DNA from: Nothopassalora personata
Lineage: Eukaryota > Ascomycota > Dothideomycetes > Mycosphaerellales > Mycosphaerellaceae
Length of the DNA stretch: 64,000 bases
Direction of reading: 5' to 3'
Assembly (NCBI GenBank): GCA_033816765.1
Contig: CM066288.1
Coordinates: forward strand, 4,774,001 to 4,838,000
Shown here: positions 22,747 to 32,552 of the stretch, piece after piece
Position numbering within the stretch: position 1 is the stretch's first letter
Layout: every line of letters starts with the position of its first letter
Notes under the pieces: generated by a model
What the model saw: the letters and a program-made list of their open reading frames with translations, nothing else
Told to the model about the DNA's origin: nothing
Database searches by the model: none
Program-made: the position numbers and the translations under genes

Positions 22747-23121
22747 ATGGCGTCCAACAGCTTAGCCAAGTCCTACTTCGAGAAGCTGCACGAAGCCGAA
22801 CGTCGCCTCTTCGAGCTTACTGACGCTGTCGTGGACAGAGACAAACATTTGGCAGAGCTGATCAGCTTCGTGAAAGAAAAAGCTGGAGGTGTTGCGGTGT
22901 CATGCGATGAACACTACAAGCAGCGCAACTTAAAGGCGCAGCTCAACGAGGCGCTTGAGAGGGAGGCAAACTTGATGGACAGCTCTCACACATCCAGACG
23001 AGCGAGATGTGCCACTAGTGACTCGAACACAAGCAGCAAGCCTCGCGACACGACTCAGAGGTCTGTGGTGCGCGTGTTGGATCAAGGCAGAGGTCGGCGG
23101 GGCGTGTCGGATCAAGGCTGA
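22747..23121 (+). CDS. Hypothetical coiled-coil protein
   Basis: 124 codons from an ATG at 22747. The first 75 residues are a likely helix/coiled coil (SYFEKLHEAERRLFELTDAV, later LKAQLNEALEREANL). The C-terminal 45 residues are Ser/Arg/Thr-rich and end in a short duplicated segment (VLDQGRGRRGVSDQG). The sequence after the stop is less gene-like, and the protein may be the truncated front of a longer gene. No family recognised. Confidence 0.45.
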   Translation: MASNSLAKSYFEKLHEAERRLFELTDAVVDRDKHLAELISFVKEKAGGVAVSCDEHYKQRNLKAQLNEALEREANLMDSSHTSRRARCATSDSNTSSKPRDTTQRSVVRVLDQGRGRRGVSDQG

Positions 23122-23692
23122 GGTTGCTTGCTGGAGCAAGTTGACAGCCGACCACAGGTCTGCAACGCTGTGCCGTTCCTAAAGAAGGGTGCCATCAATG
23201 CACAGCTGGGGAGGTTGGCTGGGGCGGCACATCTGGGACTCATGGAGATTTCTGTTTCTGCGAAGCGAGCTCGGCGCTAAGAAGGCCAGATCCAAATCGA
23301 GTCACGAGCAGGTGTTCCAGCTGCGCAAGTTCATGGCGGATCGTAATGATGAGAAGGTTGCAACAAAAATACCATTGCAGTAGGCCATTGAACGATGTTG
23401 AGGGCCGAGCCCATATGAGTGCCCAGATGATCCTTCTGCTGAGGGAACAATGCTGCATTAGGCAAAATATTTGGTTTGCCACAGCAACATGAACATAACC
23501 AGGGTCTACGAGAGACAGTTTCGATATGCTGGTCTTGCACTTCGCGCGCAGTAGCAGAGGCTTGGACGCGGTATGGAGCTCGAAATTCGCGTATAGCAGT
23601 ACGCTCGTAGCGGCGAGCTATTGAAGAGCTAAGGGATAAGCCCCCTCAGCCTAGCCTAGAACTCGCAACGGAGGTATAACGCGCTTTCTTAA
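23122..23692. other. Gene-poor stretch leading into a decayed repeat
   Basis: No supported coding sequence. Leads into the RIP-decayed relic at 23.7 kb. Confidence 0.4.
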
Positions 23693-24060
23693 TCCGGAGG
23701 ATAAGTACCGACCTCGAAGATTAGGATTCGAACTGGACGAAGAGCTATTCGGATGGCGCCGCATTCGACTATAGCTAAAGAGGCTCTTCGACGAGCAGAA
23801 TCCGCTACTAGAAGAAGCGTAGAAGGACATTATAGCTCCGAAAGAGTACGTCCGGAGCCTTGTATACTAGATCATAGACGCGCATTTTGGGAACTACGGC
23901 GAAGACTTCGAGAATGCGGACTCGGGACAGCCTGCTTCGGAAGATGATTAGGCAGAACATGAGGAGGACGTTGGTACTATTACCGATAAGGATAGATCCA
24001 TTTCCCGGCCGGTCGAGAATATCTAGGACAATTATATAGTTGGTTTGGTGTAAAACGGAA
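23693..24060 (+). mobile_element. RIP-decayed transposon relic
   Basis: One plus-strand frame stays readable for about 120 codons but carries at least seven stops, mostly TAG. It includes GFELDEELFGWRRIRL, then stop, and later DAHFGNYGEDFENADSGQP. Most stops sit where Trp is plausible, as expected when TGG becomes TAG or TAA by C-to-T change on the opposite strand, the hallmark of repeat-induced point mutation. The element type is not identified; no terminal repeats are visible. Confidence 0.55.
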
Positions 24061-24519
24061 TGAGTAGTGGGTGCCGCGACCCGGCTGCTTATCTCTGACG
24101 GTCCTGGATCGCATGCCCTGGTCATTGCGGTATAGAGCCCGCGGCCAGTGTCAAAGCCATTGATGCTTGAGTTGTGAAGCTCTTTCACTGAATAGGCCGC
24201 CCTCTAGAGTAGAAGGCCTAGCATGTACCACGTATTACGTTCCCTTATGCTAATAGTCAGTGTCGCGGTGATTGAATCCATCAACGTACTACGAGCTCTC
24301 TAGTGTGGTTCGCGCAAAGGGGTAGTATGTGTCGTGGCCAGGACTGAAGCAGGAGCTAGCAGACTATCCTGTGCAAAGAATGTAGGAGAGGTGGAACGAG
24401 ACCTATCAATCGGTCCGGTAGTGGTGGTCAACAAGAATTGGTCACGTATTTCTGGGTATCCAGGTACACCGTGATCTGATAGGCGCTGTCACGTCACACA
24501 GCACCAAGAGAGCCCAGGG
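24061..24519. other. Decayed sequence, no gene
   Basis: Lies between the RIP relic and the HET remnant; contains no readable frame of note and is probably degenerated repeat or pseudogene DNA. Confidence 0.4.
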
Positions 24520-24868
24520 TATGGTGCAAGTTCACCTGTGTGAACATGGACTTCCTCATGAGATCATGCGATTTGGCGTCAATCTGGATCTGTGACCCCA
24601 GCGGGCATCAAGTTAGTCCAAGTAGAGCATAGAGCTTATCGCGCGGATCTGTGGCCTCGAAGGTTGCAATGTGACGCAACCACCAAAGGCCATCCTCTAT
24701 CAGGCTTGCTCCATCACCAGTGACGGTGAGTCGTAAAGCCTGAGCGGGTTGTGGGGGGGCGGGGGGGGGGGGAGGGGGGGTGGGGGAGCGCTGGCACGTA
24801 CCCGCATATCGTTCAAAGCGAGAACATGTAGCCTGTCTAACTGTTCCATAAGGTCCACCGACTCTCAC
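24520..24868 (-). pseudogene. Remnant of a HET-domain (heterokaryon incompatibility) gene
   Basis: The minus strand reads WWLRHIATFEATDPRDKLYA then LLGLT, the well-known DPRDKxYALLGL block of fungal HET-domain proteins. A TGA follows at once, and the same frame continues with QIQIDAKSHDLMRKSMFTQV, which fits the usual downstream part. Upstream is a Pro-coding homopolymer (see the G tract). HET proteins trigger cell death after fusion of incompatible hyphae; only this block survives here, so the gene is dead. Confidence 0.6.
24749..24787. repeat. G-rich homopolymer tract
   Basis: Long G runs broken by single C, A or T bases. On the minus strand it encodes a run of prolines inside the HET remnant. 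Prone to slippage and possibly to quadruplex folding. Confidence 0.85.
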
Positions 24869-24904
24869 CAGCCAACAGATGCAGCACCTCTACGATCTCT
24901 GAAC

Positions 24905-25993
24905 CTAGAACTCAATCGTCCTACCCTCCTTCGAACTTGTCAAAGCCGCTTCGATGATTCTCAAAACATCCGCCGCCTCCTCCGCACTGACCGGCACATC
25001 TCCCTCTCCTCTCAGCGCCTTGCCAAAGATTCGGTAGTACTCTGCATACGTCGCCGGCTTCAACGTAGGATACCTCTGCACCTGCGGCTTCGCCTTCTCC
25101 TGCGGCACCTTGATCAACGTACCATAATGGCTCTCATTATCAACACCATAATCTTTGTGCCCAGGGCCAATGCCATTTAGCCTTAGCTGATCTTCCTGAA
25201 CATCAAGGTGGAACTTCTTAAAGCTGCCTTTGGTGCCTCGGACCCAGTAGCGGAGCTGCTCCTCTTCTGGACTGATGACGCCGGCCTTTACGGTGACGAG
25301 CATGGGCCCATCGTAGTGGAGGAGGACGGTAATGGTATCTGCTGCACCTCCACTGACGCCGCGTCTGGAGATTCCGACGAAGCCAGTGACTCTCTTTGGT
25401 ATGCCGAACAAGCTGTAGACTTGATCGATCAAATGTGTGCCCAGGTCGTACAATGTTCCATGTGCTGGCTTGTCCTCGCTCTTCCATGAGCCAGCGGGCG
25501 GCGGATCTGGGCGGTGACGATCGAAATGTGTCTGGAAGTCAGATACCTCCCCAAGATCACCATCGGCAATGATTTTCTTCAGTGTCATGAAGTCTGCGTC
25601 CCACCGTCGGTTTTGGTATACAGCCAGTTTCTTGCCCGTCTTCTTTGCGATGTCTGCAAGCTCTAGTGCTTCTTTAGCCGTTGGCACAAATGGCTTCTCC
25701 ACGACCACGTTCTTGCCGCTCTCCATGCTCTTCTTGGTCATGTCAAAGTGTGTCTCTGGTGTGGTGGTGATGATCACGACGTCGACGTCCGGGTCGGCGT
25801 AGACCTCATGCACTGAACGCCAGCTCTTGATGCCCTGGTGGTCCCTCGTGGCATCGTCGTCAGGCTTTGGCGTTCTCTGTACAACGCCATATAGCTTGAA
25901 GTCTTCTGGCAGAGCGAGGATGAAGGGGATGTGGAAGACCTTGGCCGAGAGGCCATAGCCAACGACCGCAACGTTGAACGGTTTCGATGCCAT
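24905..25993 (-). CDS. Gfo/Idh/MocA-family NAD(P)-dependent oxidoreductase
   Basis: Intronless, 362 residues from the ATG at 25993 (upstream codons lack an ATG). The Rossmann start is NVAVVGYGLSAKVFHIPFIL. The family EKP motif is in GKNVVVEKPFVPTAKEALEL (about residue 105), which carries the catalytic-site Lys. DLGTHLIDQVYSLFG supplies the C-terminal active-site helix with its conserved Asp and His. Members oxidise sugars, polyols, dihydrodiols or similar compounds using NAD or NADP. Closest in feel to fungal oxidoreductases related to yeast YMR315W and bacterial YdgJ/YhhX; the substrate is not known. It looks intact. Confidence 0.9.
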   Translation of the reverse strand: MASKPFNVAVVGYGLSAKVFHIPFILALPEDFKLYGVVQRTPKPDDDATRDHQGIKSWRSVHEVYADPDVDVVIITTTPETHFDMTKKSMESGKNVVVEKPFVPTAKEALELADIAKKTGKKLAVYQNRRWDADFMTLKKIIADGDLGEVSDFQTHFDRHRPDPPPAGSWKSEDKPAHGTLYDLGTHLIDQVYSLFGIPKRVTGFVGISRRGVSGGAADTITVLLHYDGPMLVTVKAGVISPEEEQLRYWVRGTKGSFKKFHLDVQEDQLRLNGIGPGHKDYGVDNESHYGTLIKVPQEKAKPQVQRYPTLKPATYAEYYRIFGKALRGEGDVPVSAEEAADVLRIIEAALTSSKEGRTIEF

Positions 25994-26553
25994 GTTGAGT
26001 ACCGCTGGGTTAGCTGTTAGTCCTCTTGAGGCAGACACGATGCTCGTGTAGGAAGTGTCGGATAGTACAATATGGCTAAGACTGTTATCTTTAATCGCTG
26101 ATATGTCGACTTTGAGAGATGTTGAGAGATGATCGCATGCTCGTTTGAATAGCTGGCGGGCGATTGCCTGTTCCTATCGTCTGGTGGGGTCGAAGCTCTG
26201 GTGGGCGGGGCGGGATCGACCATGTGGGGAAATCCTCAGCGTGACAAAGCCGCGACAGTGCTCTCTGGTTATCAACGCAAAGACCTCTGCTTGAACACAC
26301 TGGTGGGCACTGGGCAGCCTCCTAGCATAGCTGCAACACTTTGTCAGAAGGAGGAGCGCATCACTGGCGCTATCGCACACGCCGCGAGTTGCCGATGACA
26401 TACGGTCTGGCCGATCAGATGTCGTGCCCTCAATGTTTGGCATGAGGCGCGGCCGCGTATCAGCAGAGTCAGCTGCGCTTCGTGCAATGATTGCGTCGTC
26501 CTTTGCGGTGTCCTAAGCTGGCACTCCATGCGGGCTCATTGGCCTTTGCTTGC
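25994..26553. other. Intergenic between oxidoreductase and CofD-like gene
   Basis: Promoter region of the oxidoreductase and 3' flank of the CofD-like gene. No supported coding sequence. Confidence 0.4.
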
Positions 26554-28184
26554 TCATCCTATGAGTGTATTGCGCCTTGAGATACCTCTAGAATCCTTGC
26601 GCCCGATGATCGCCTCCAGTGCTTGCGTGAGCGCCCTAGAGTCGTACCGGCCACTCTTACCATTTTCATCTTTGCGACCGTAGCAACGAAGAGACTCGAT
26701 GCCAATCTATAAACATATAAACATCAGTGATGATATTTCGAAAATGGGGAAGAGAGCATGTACCCACCTTGTTGAAAGCATCTTTGTCGATCCTCGGTCC
26801 TGATGGCGAGTCCAGATAGACAATGTGAGTAACATACTGCCAGTAGTCGTCAGGCTCCGGCCGTGACAAGCCGCGAGAGTCAGCACAAGCGTTCGCAATT
26901 GCAGCAACGAAGTCCATGGCAGTGTAAGCATCGGTGGAAGGACCAGTCTCTCGATCAAGCGTGCCGTTGAGGATCAAGACTTTCGTCCCGATCGAATGGG
27001 ATGCAACGGCCTCACCTACACCTCGAAGCACCAAAGACGGGACGATAGACGTGAAGAGACTGCCGATGCTGTAAATCACGCACGAGGAGCTCTTGATGGC
27101 TTCGACGACTCGTGGGTTGGCCGGCATGGTGATCTCCTGACCATAAGGGTTGATGTACCAGAGGCGATCGATGCGTGCTGGGAGCTCTTCTTCATCTTCT
27201 TTGGAGAAGACAATGGCTGGTTTCCGCAGAGTTGGCAGAGTTCCTGGCATGTTAGCATCTTCGACTTTGTCGTGCTCCTCCGTCTGTGCCTTGAGGAGCT
27301 GACCAGGCGAAGTAGGAATGTGACTGACGTCTACAGCTGGCGCACTCGGATGACTGATGTTGTTCTGTCCAACGATCACAGAGCCATCAGCCAGACCAGC
27401 GGCGATGTGATGGGCAAAGTTCGTGTTCAGTACTGGTAGGATCGAGACAGTGCCCGGGACATTGCATATACTCGACACGAGGTGTATCGCGGCCTCGAAG
27501 CTGCCAGTGAACAGTCTAGCTCTGAGGGAGGTCAGCATGATATACTAGAGCAGCCAGTCGTAGAATCACGGACCCAGTCAAAAACAGATTCCCAATACTG
27601 GCACCAGAGTAGTCGAATCTACTCGTAGGTCGAATTCGCTTGATGGCCTCAGAGTTGATGGAATTTAGAAAGCTTCGAATGAGCTCCTTCTTGGGACTCG
27701 ATATGCCGGTCCAGAGTCCATGGCTGCCCTCGACGATATCCAGCCATTCCAATCTTGCCGGTGCATACGCCTTTGGCAGACGATAGTTGAAGAAGTCCTT
27801 CGTGGCTTTGGCTTCGTCGCCGTCATTGGGGATCAGTCGTACCAGGCGAGATCGAACGTCTCCAATGCCTGATGCCGAGGTCAATTAGAGTGCAGTGGCT
27901 GTTGTTGCGCGTATCATACCAGGTCCTCCAAACACCCTGATCAGCTCGCTCGATGAACCACCATTGTCGGAGATGGGTATCACGTAGCTCAAGTGGCAAT
28001 TGTGATTCGCTTGGCGTATCTCATTGAAGACATCGACGAGACTGTTCGCCGCACTTCCTCCAGAAAAGACAACGATGCCGCCGCTGGTCGATCGTCCGAA
28101 TGCTACAAGAGCTGGAGTTCGCGGAGGTGTTGGTTCTGTCGCGGTCAAGCGGAGCGAACCATTTGCGAAGTCATGCGACGCCAT
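26554..28184 (-). CDS. CofD/UPF0052 family protein
   Basis: Four exons: 27920-28184, 27574-27868, 26768-27521, 26554-26706; 488 residues. Introns are 51, 52 and 61 nt, all in phase. The N-terminal domain shows GIVVFSGGSAANSLVDVFNE and, further on, YVIPISDNGGSSSELIRVFG. These match the phosphate- and nucleotide-binding loops of CofD (2-phospho-L-lactate transferase) and its YvcK/UPF0052 relatives. RFDYSGASIGNLFLTGARLF and SCVIYSIGSLFTSIVPSLVL are also family blocks. F420 synthesis is not known in these fungi, so the role is more likely YvcK-like (UDP-sugar-binding, carbon metabolism), but this is inference. A Lys/Glu-rich loop (about residues 255-285) separates the blocks. Confidence 0.88.
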
Positions 28185-28696
28185 TGCTGGGGTATTGCGG
28201 TGTGTTGGAGAGACTGTACTGCCTTACATGAGGCATTGGACTTGTTTCATCACGGCATTGCTATGGTTGATGATACGGCAGACGGAAAGGTGTTCTGAGT
28301 GACGCGGCAAGTACGTTTGGGGTTCTGGCTTCCGCCCACGGGTGGCTTTGATCAATGGCATGTCAACATAGCAGGATGAGGAGACGTGTTGGGTGAGCAG
28401 ATGCTCTGTTTCAAGGGACACGATGTGTTCAAGAGCTGACGCGGTACTGCTTTCTTCAGACGTGCTGGTTTGGCTTGTTGTGAGACTATATACAACGCCA
28501 AGCCTATTGCGATCTGCAAGATGCGCTCCCATCATACCGCCCATGGCTAAAGGTGTGAGCTGCAGCGATGCAGTGAAGCGTTTGGCGCATCATGCTGCTC
28601 TTTCCTCGTGATGTCCCTCTGCAGCTCCATCCGCTGCTCCCACCACATCTATCATCACCAGCACTCTTCCGCTCTAGCACGCTTGCACTCTCCATT
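28185..28696. other. Intergenic, nothing recognised
   Basis: Between the CofD-like gene and the complex I subunit. Open frames on both strands overlap and show no motif. Confidence 0.35.
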
Positions 28697-29126
28697 TCAC
28701 TGATCAGCCGCAGTCCTCTCCTTGATACCCTCAGCAGGTAGCGCGAGAGCATCCCTCTCGAGCACAATTCTGGGGCTTGCGTGAAGTCCCTCTTGCTCCC
28801 TCTGCTGATATGTGCCAATCTCTGGCGCGCCCTCCCTCTGCGCTCTCCTCTTCCTCTTCTCGATCAGTCGTTGCCTGGCCTCTGAGAGGTAGCGCATCTG
28901 TCTGTCTTCAACGCCTTGCAACCAGTAGCCGAAAGACGCTCCAAGGCCACCGTAGATGGGGTAGATAATCCAGTTCTCGCGCTGGAAGAAGGGTCGCATT
29001 TCGATACCAAGTTGCCAGAACCTGACAGCGAGGCCTGTTTATACGTGGTCAGAGGCTATAGTGGTCCATAGCGCCTCATAGATTGTTCTTACCGAAGCCG
29101 CTCCAAAACAGGATTTTGTTTACCAT
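28697..29126 (-). CDS. Probable mitochondrial complex I accessory subunit (NUXM-like)
   Basis: Exons 29093-29126 and 28697-29034, 123 residues; intron 58 nt (GTAAGA..AAACAG). The N-terminus formed by splicing, MVNKILFWSGFGLAVRFWQL, has a membrane helix. A second hydrophobic segment is IIYPIYGGLGASFGYWLQGV, followed by a long charged helix (RQMRYLSEARQRLIEKRKRR). This matches my memory of fungal proteins annotated as a 14-kDa or NUXM-like NADH-ubiquinone oxidoreductase subunit. The layout (two helices, then a charged tail, small size) fits an accessory subunit of the membrane arm. The exact subunit name is less certain. Confidence 0.65.
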
Positions 29127-29466
29127 GTTTGCGAATGTGCTGGTGCCGCGTGGGGGAGAAAGAGGGATTTGGTGTTGGGCAATCCTCGGACGCACAACGT
29201 GGGAGCCCGCCCTTGGATGTCGGTCGTGAATGTCTTGAGAGTGAGGGTGTGGTGGTGAGGGTCTCGTGTTGTTGTGTCTGGGCCTTCAGTGTCAGCTCTC
29301 CTTCCATCACAAGCTCCGCAAGCCAAGCCAGGGCTCCGAGCGAACCGGAGCTCACCAAGCGGTCCTCTATCTTTCTATCTTCGGGATCCCTACTTGCGCT
29401 GTAGTCTCCCCACAGATCACACATTCGCTCACCCTTGGCCTCACCTTCATCCCGTGAGCCCCCAAT
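29127..29466. promoter_or_regulatory. Divergent promoter between the complex I subunit and SHG1-like gene
   Basis: 340 bp separate two divergently transcribed start codons (29126 minus, 29467 plus), so both promoters must lie here. No distinct TATA box is seen. Confidence 0.55.
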
Positions 29467-31611
29467 ATGGCTCCGACCGACACGATGAACGGCGACTGGG
29501 AGCTGCCGCCGCGCAAAAAGCCCAAGATCTCGGAACTGCCACTATCGTCCACCCAACGCGCCAGCATTGACAGCATGCTACACACATTCAAGAAGAAGGG
29601 CGAGTTTGACGCATTGCGAAAGAAGGCCTTCCAGCAATACAATGAGAGCGCAAAGCGCGGCATGTTTGAGGCGTCTCTCCGAGCATTCACCGCCCAAGAG
29701 ATCGACCGCGATCCACTAAAGTACTTGAAGCCAGACCGGCGCATTGCTGCTCCACTGCTGGAAGGCAGTGCTGCGCGTGGAGATGTCTATGGCAAGACCG
29801 AACAGGACATTGACGCCTACATCGACCAGTACATGCAGAATGCCGAGCGAGCCCTACGTGGCATCAGAGCAGACGAGGTTGGTGGAGAGCTGGCCAACGA
29901 GGAGTATCGCAAGGGTCTGAAGAGCGATGAAGCCTACGCCGACGAGGCTGAGATCCGACGCCAAGAACGCGAGGTGAGGTACAAGGAGGAAGAGAAGAAA
30001 CGTGCAAAGCGAGAGGCACAGGAGAAGAAGAAGAAGGAGCTCGAGATGCTCAAGAAGAAGCAGGAAGCACTATTGAAAGAGACTGCGAAACTGCAAGCCG
30101 AGCAAAAGAGACGCGCCGAGCGAGAGGCGTGGAAGAATGCAGAGAAAGAACGCGAGCGGGAGAGGATCAGGAAGTACAACGAAGATCGTGAGGCGGCAAA
30201 GAAGAAAGCAGTGGAGAAGGAGAAGGCTGAACAGGAAGAGCGAGAAAGACGACGGCGCGAACGGGCTGAGGCAGAGCAGAAGCGTTTGGAAGCAGAAGCA
30301 CTGGATCTGCTGCTCAAAGAGGGACAGGAAATGGCTGAAAAGGCACGACGTCCGGAACTGGAGCGCAGTGAGAGCATGGAGCCGCCCGCCCGCCTCAAGC
30401 ACCAAGCTGCGCCCAGAAACAATGCCAGCAAAGACCAGATGCGCGCGCAGGGCCTAATGCCTACTTCTCTGACCCTTAGAAAGGGCGATAAGCCGGCAAT
30501 AGCTCCTCCCACAGGTCCGAGAGCGTCGATGAGACCGGATGATCGCCCACGCGTACGATCACCTTCACCATCACGATCCACATTCAGCAGCAGCCGTCGA
30601 CGTGAGCCTACACCTGACGATCGCCGAGCATCACGGCTCGACACTCGACGCGAGTCCAGCTACCGCGATGTCAGTGCAGAGCGAGACGCCTGGAGATCTC
30701 GAAGACCAGATGATCGCCGCGAACGTTCGAGGTCTCCCCTACGTCGAGACCGGGATCGAGACAGCAGAGTCCGTTCACGTAGCCGAGGTCGGTACGATCG
30801 ATACGTCGGTCGTGAGAGGAGCCGTGACCGGGAGCGAGACCGTGGCGAGGAAGGCGAAGTCGTCGAACGGACTGCCCGTAGTAAGAGCAGGGATTCGTAT
30901 CGAGACGTCTTCCGCGACTCCAATACCTACCGACCAGCAGGTGCTCGCCGCAACGCCAGTCAGAGTCGTAGCCCACCACGACGGCGCGAGCGATCACGTT
31001 CCAGGTCACCCGTACGTCGGAGGGAACGTTCTAGGGACCGTGGCAGCCGCAGAGACCGCAGTCGAAGTCCTCCTGGCATTGACCGGTACATACCAGGTGG
31101 TTCAGCTGCCGCGCCCGCTGGCAAGGCGAAGGAAGACGAGGAAGCGCCACGAAGACGTGCTCGCGAAGACGACATCGACGCCAAGGACAAGCCTCGCGAG
31201 TCGACCACACGTATCAGGGACGAACGAGATAGATCACCACCGCGCTCGTCGACCACTCGCATTAGAGATGAACGAGATCGTACACCCACCCGTACACGCG
31301 AACGTAACAGAAGCCCAGATCGCAGAAGATCGCGCTACGATTCGCGGGAGCGCAGCAGCGTGGGCATAGACCGATGGATTCCCGGTGGTGGTGGTGGCGG
31401 CGGCGGAGGTCGTGACGCCGATGATGACAGACCACGACTGCGAGAGCGAAGCAGACCACGAGAAGACCGTTACGTCCCCAGTCACCGTGAGCGCTCACGC
31501 GATCGAGATGCAGGTCGAGACCGCGATCGTGATCGTCAACGTGAAAGGGACCGCGATGACCGCGACAAGGGCAGAGATGGAGCGACGACCAGTTCCAGCC
31601 GCGAAGGCTGA
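29467..31611 (+). CDS. SHG1/BOD1-domain protein with RS-rich C-terminus (putative COMPASS subunit)
   Basis: Intronless, 714 residues. Residues about 24-100 form a BOD1/SHG1 domain: STQRASIDSMLHTFKKKGEF, then FEASLRAFTAQEIDRDPLKY. In yeast, Shg1 is a small subunit of the Set1/COMPASS histone H3K4 methyltransferase. Residues about 155-285 are a long Glu/Lys/Arg coiled coil. The rest is Arg/Ser/Asp-rich low complexity (RERSRSPLRRDRDRDSR) with repeats of TTRIRDERDR and a glycine run. The RS-rich tail suggests nuclear RNA-related contacts as well. Repeated motifs GIDRYIPGG and GIDRWIPGG flank the tail repeats. Yeast Shg1 is far shorter, so only the N-terminal domain is shared. Confidence 0.85.
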   Translation: MAPTDTMNGDWELPPRKKPKISELPLSSTQRASIDSMLHTFKKKGEFDALRKKAFQQYNESAKRGMFEASLRAFTAQEIDRDPLKYLKPDRRIAAPLLEGSAARGDVYGKTEQDIDAYIDQYMQNAERALRGIRADEVGGELANEEYRKGLKSDEAYADEAEIRRQEREVRYKEEEKKRAKREAQEKKKKELEMLKKKQEALLKETAKLQAEQKRRAEREAWKNAEKERERERIRKYNEDREAAKKKAVEKEKAEQEERERRRRERAEAEQKRLEAEALDLLLKEGQEMAEKARRPELERSESMEPPARLKHQAAPRNNASKDQMRAQGLMPTSLTLRKGDKPAIAPPTGPRASMRPDDRPRVRSPSPSRSTFSSSRRREPTPDDRRASRLDTRRESSYRDVSAERDAWRSRRPDDRRERSRSPLRRDRDRDSRVRSRSRGRYDRYVGRERSRDRERDRGEEGEVVERTARSKSRDSYRDVFRDSNTYRPAGARRNASQSRSPPRRRERSRSRSPVRRRERSRDRGSRRDRSRSPPGIDRYIPGGSAAAPAGKAKEDEEAPRRRAREDDIDAKDKPRESTTRIRDERDRSPPRSSTTRIRDERDRTPTRTRERNRSPDRRRSRYDSRERSSVGIDRWIPGGGGGGGGGRDADDDRPRLRERSRPREDRYVPSHRERSRDRDAGRDRDRDRQRERDRDDRDKGRDGATTSSSREG

Positions 31612-31940
31612 GGCTGAGGATTGAAGGAACGCGCACCTCTCGGCGCAAGAAAGTAGTTTACCCCTGGGGTCACCGCGCTGGGCTGTGGCAAGGAACGCAG
31701 TATGGACGGAAAGGGCCTTTTTTACGTTGTTGAGAATGAGTCCGGCGGCCGACAGACAGACAGACAGGTCGATCCAACAGCTGGAACTTGGTAGGACAGG
31801 ACAGGACGACAGAAACTGACATGTACTAGATTCATTTCATCATACTGCAAGCAGGGCCGTGCCCCTCAGCTCCGTCCGTTGCAGCCTACTGTAATGCCTC
31901 GTGCCACCCATCAATCCATCCATCAATCCTTCCTCGTACG

Positions 31941-31970
31941 CTATGCTATGCTATGCTATGCTATGCTATG
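31941..31970. repeat. Pentanucleotide microsatellite (ctatg)6
   Basis: Six perfect copies. Confidence 0.95.
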
Positions 31971-32080
31971 CTCGGGGCAGTCCAGTCAAGCGACGCATGC
32001 CGTAGCTCTATAGCGCTTTCACGCGAGGCACCACCGCATCGCTTGGCGTCGGAAGACTTCTTGCTGGGAAAGCATCCATG

Positions 32081-32104
32081 GAGTGAGTGAGTGAGTGAGT
32101 GAGT
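32081..32104. repeat. Tetranucleotide microsatellite (gagt)6
   Basis: Six perfect copies. Confidence 0.95.
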
Positions 32105-32552
32105 GTAACATTTTGGGTTGAAGATGCAAGTGGTCAAGTAAGAGGAAGAAGGAAGAAGAGTAAATTCTTGAGCAGCAGCCGACAGCCGACGAGAAAAAGA
32201 GTAGAATAATTACTACGCTCTAGAACTAAATTTCCCAGAACTCCAAAATGATACAGCAGTCCCGCGTTGCGGCGTTCGTAAATCAACGCCCCTGCTTTTT
32301 CTCCCCCCCCCCCCTCAAACCAAGTGTACCTCTCTCTCTCCCGATCAATTCACACTGCCTCGCTGTGCGCCGTTTCCAGGGTAGGGTATCTTTGATGACC
32401 AGAAAAAGGAACCAAAAAACCCAACCAATCATCCGATTTTTCGGGCTGTGCTGTGTCTCCGTGCCGTATGTATGTAGCGTTCGTTCCAAGAACCGTAAGA
32501 TCAGAATCTACTGACCGGTGTCCGCCGCGCTCTCCTGCGACAGGTCTACCCA

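Larger units (their letters stand above)
31612..32552. other. Intergenic with several microsatellites
   Basis: Convergent 3' flanks of the SHG1-like and arrestin genes. Contains (acag)n near 31.76 kb, (ctatg)6, (gagt)6 and a 12-C run at 32303-32314. No gene seen. Confidence 0.5.

Noticed and set aside
29934..30644. 236-codon minus-strand frame opposite the SHG1-like gene
   Set aside because: Antisense of a Lys/Glu/Arg coiled coil gives a Ser/Leu/Phe-rich artefact.
30539..31369. 276-codon plus-strand frame inside the SHG1-like gene
   Set aside because: Out-of-frame shadow of the Arg/Ser-rich repeat region; composition follows the repeated codons of the true frame.
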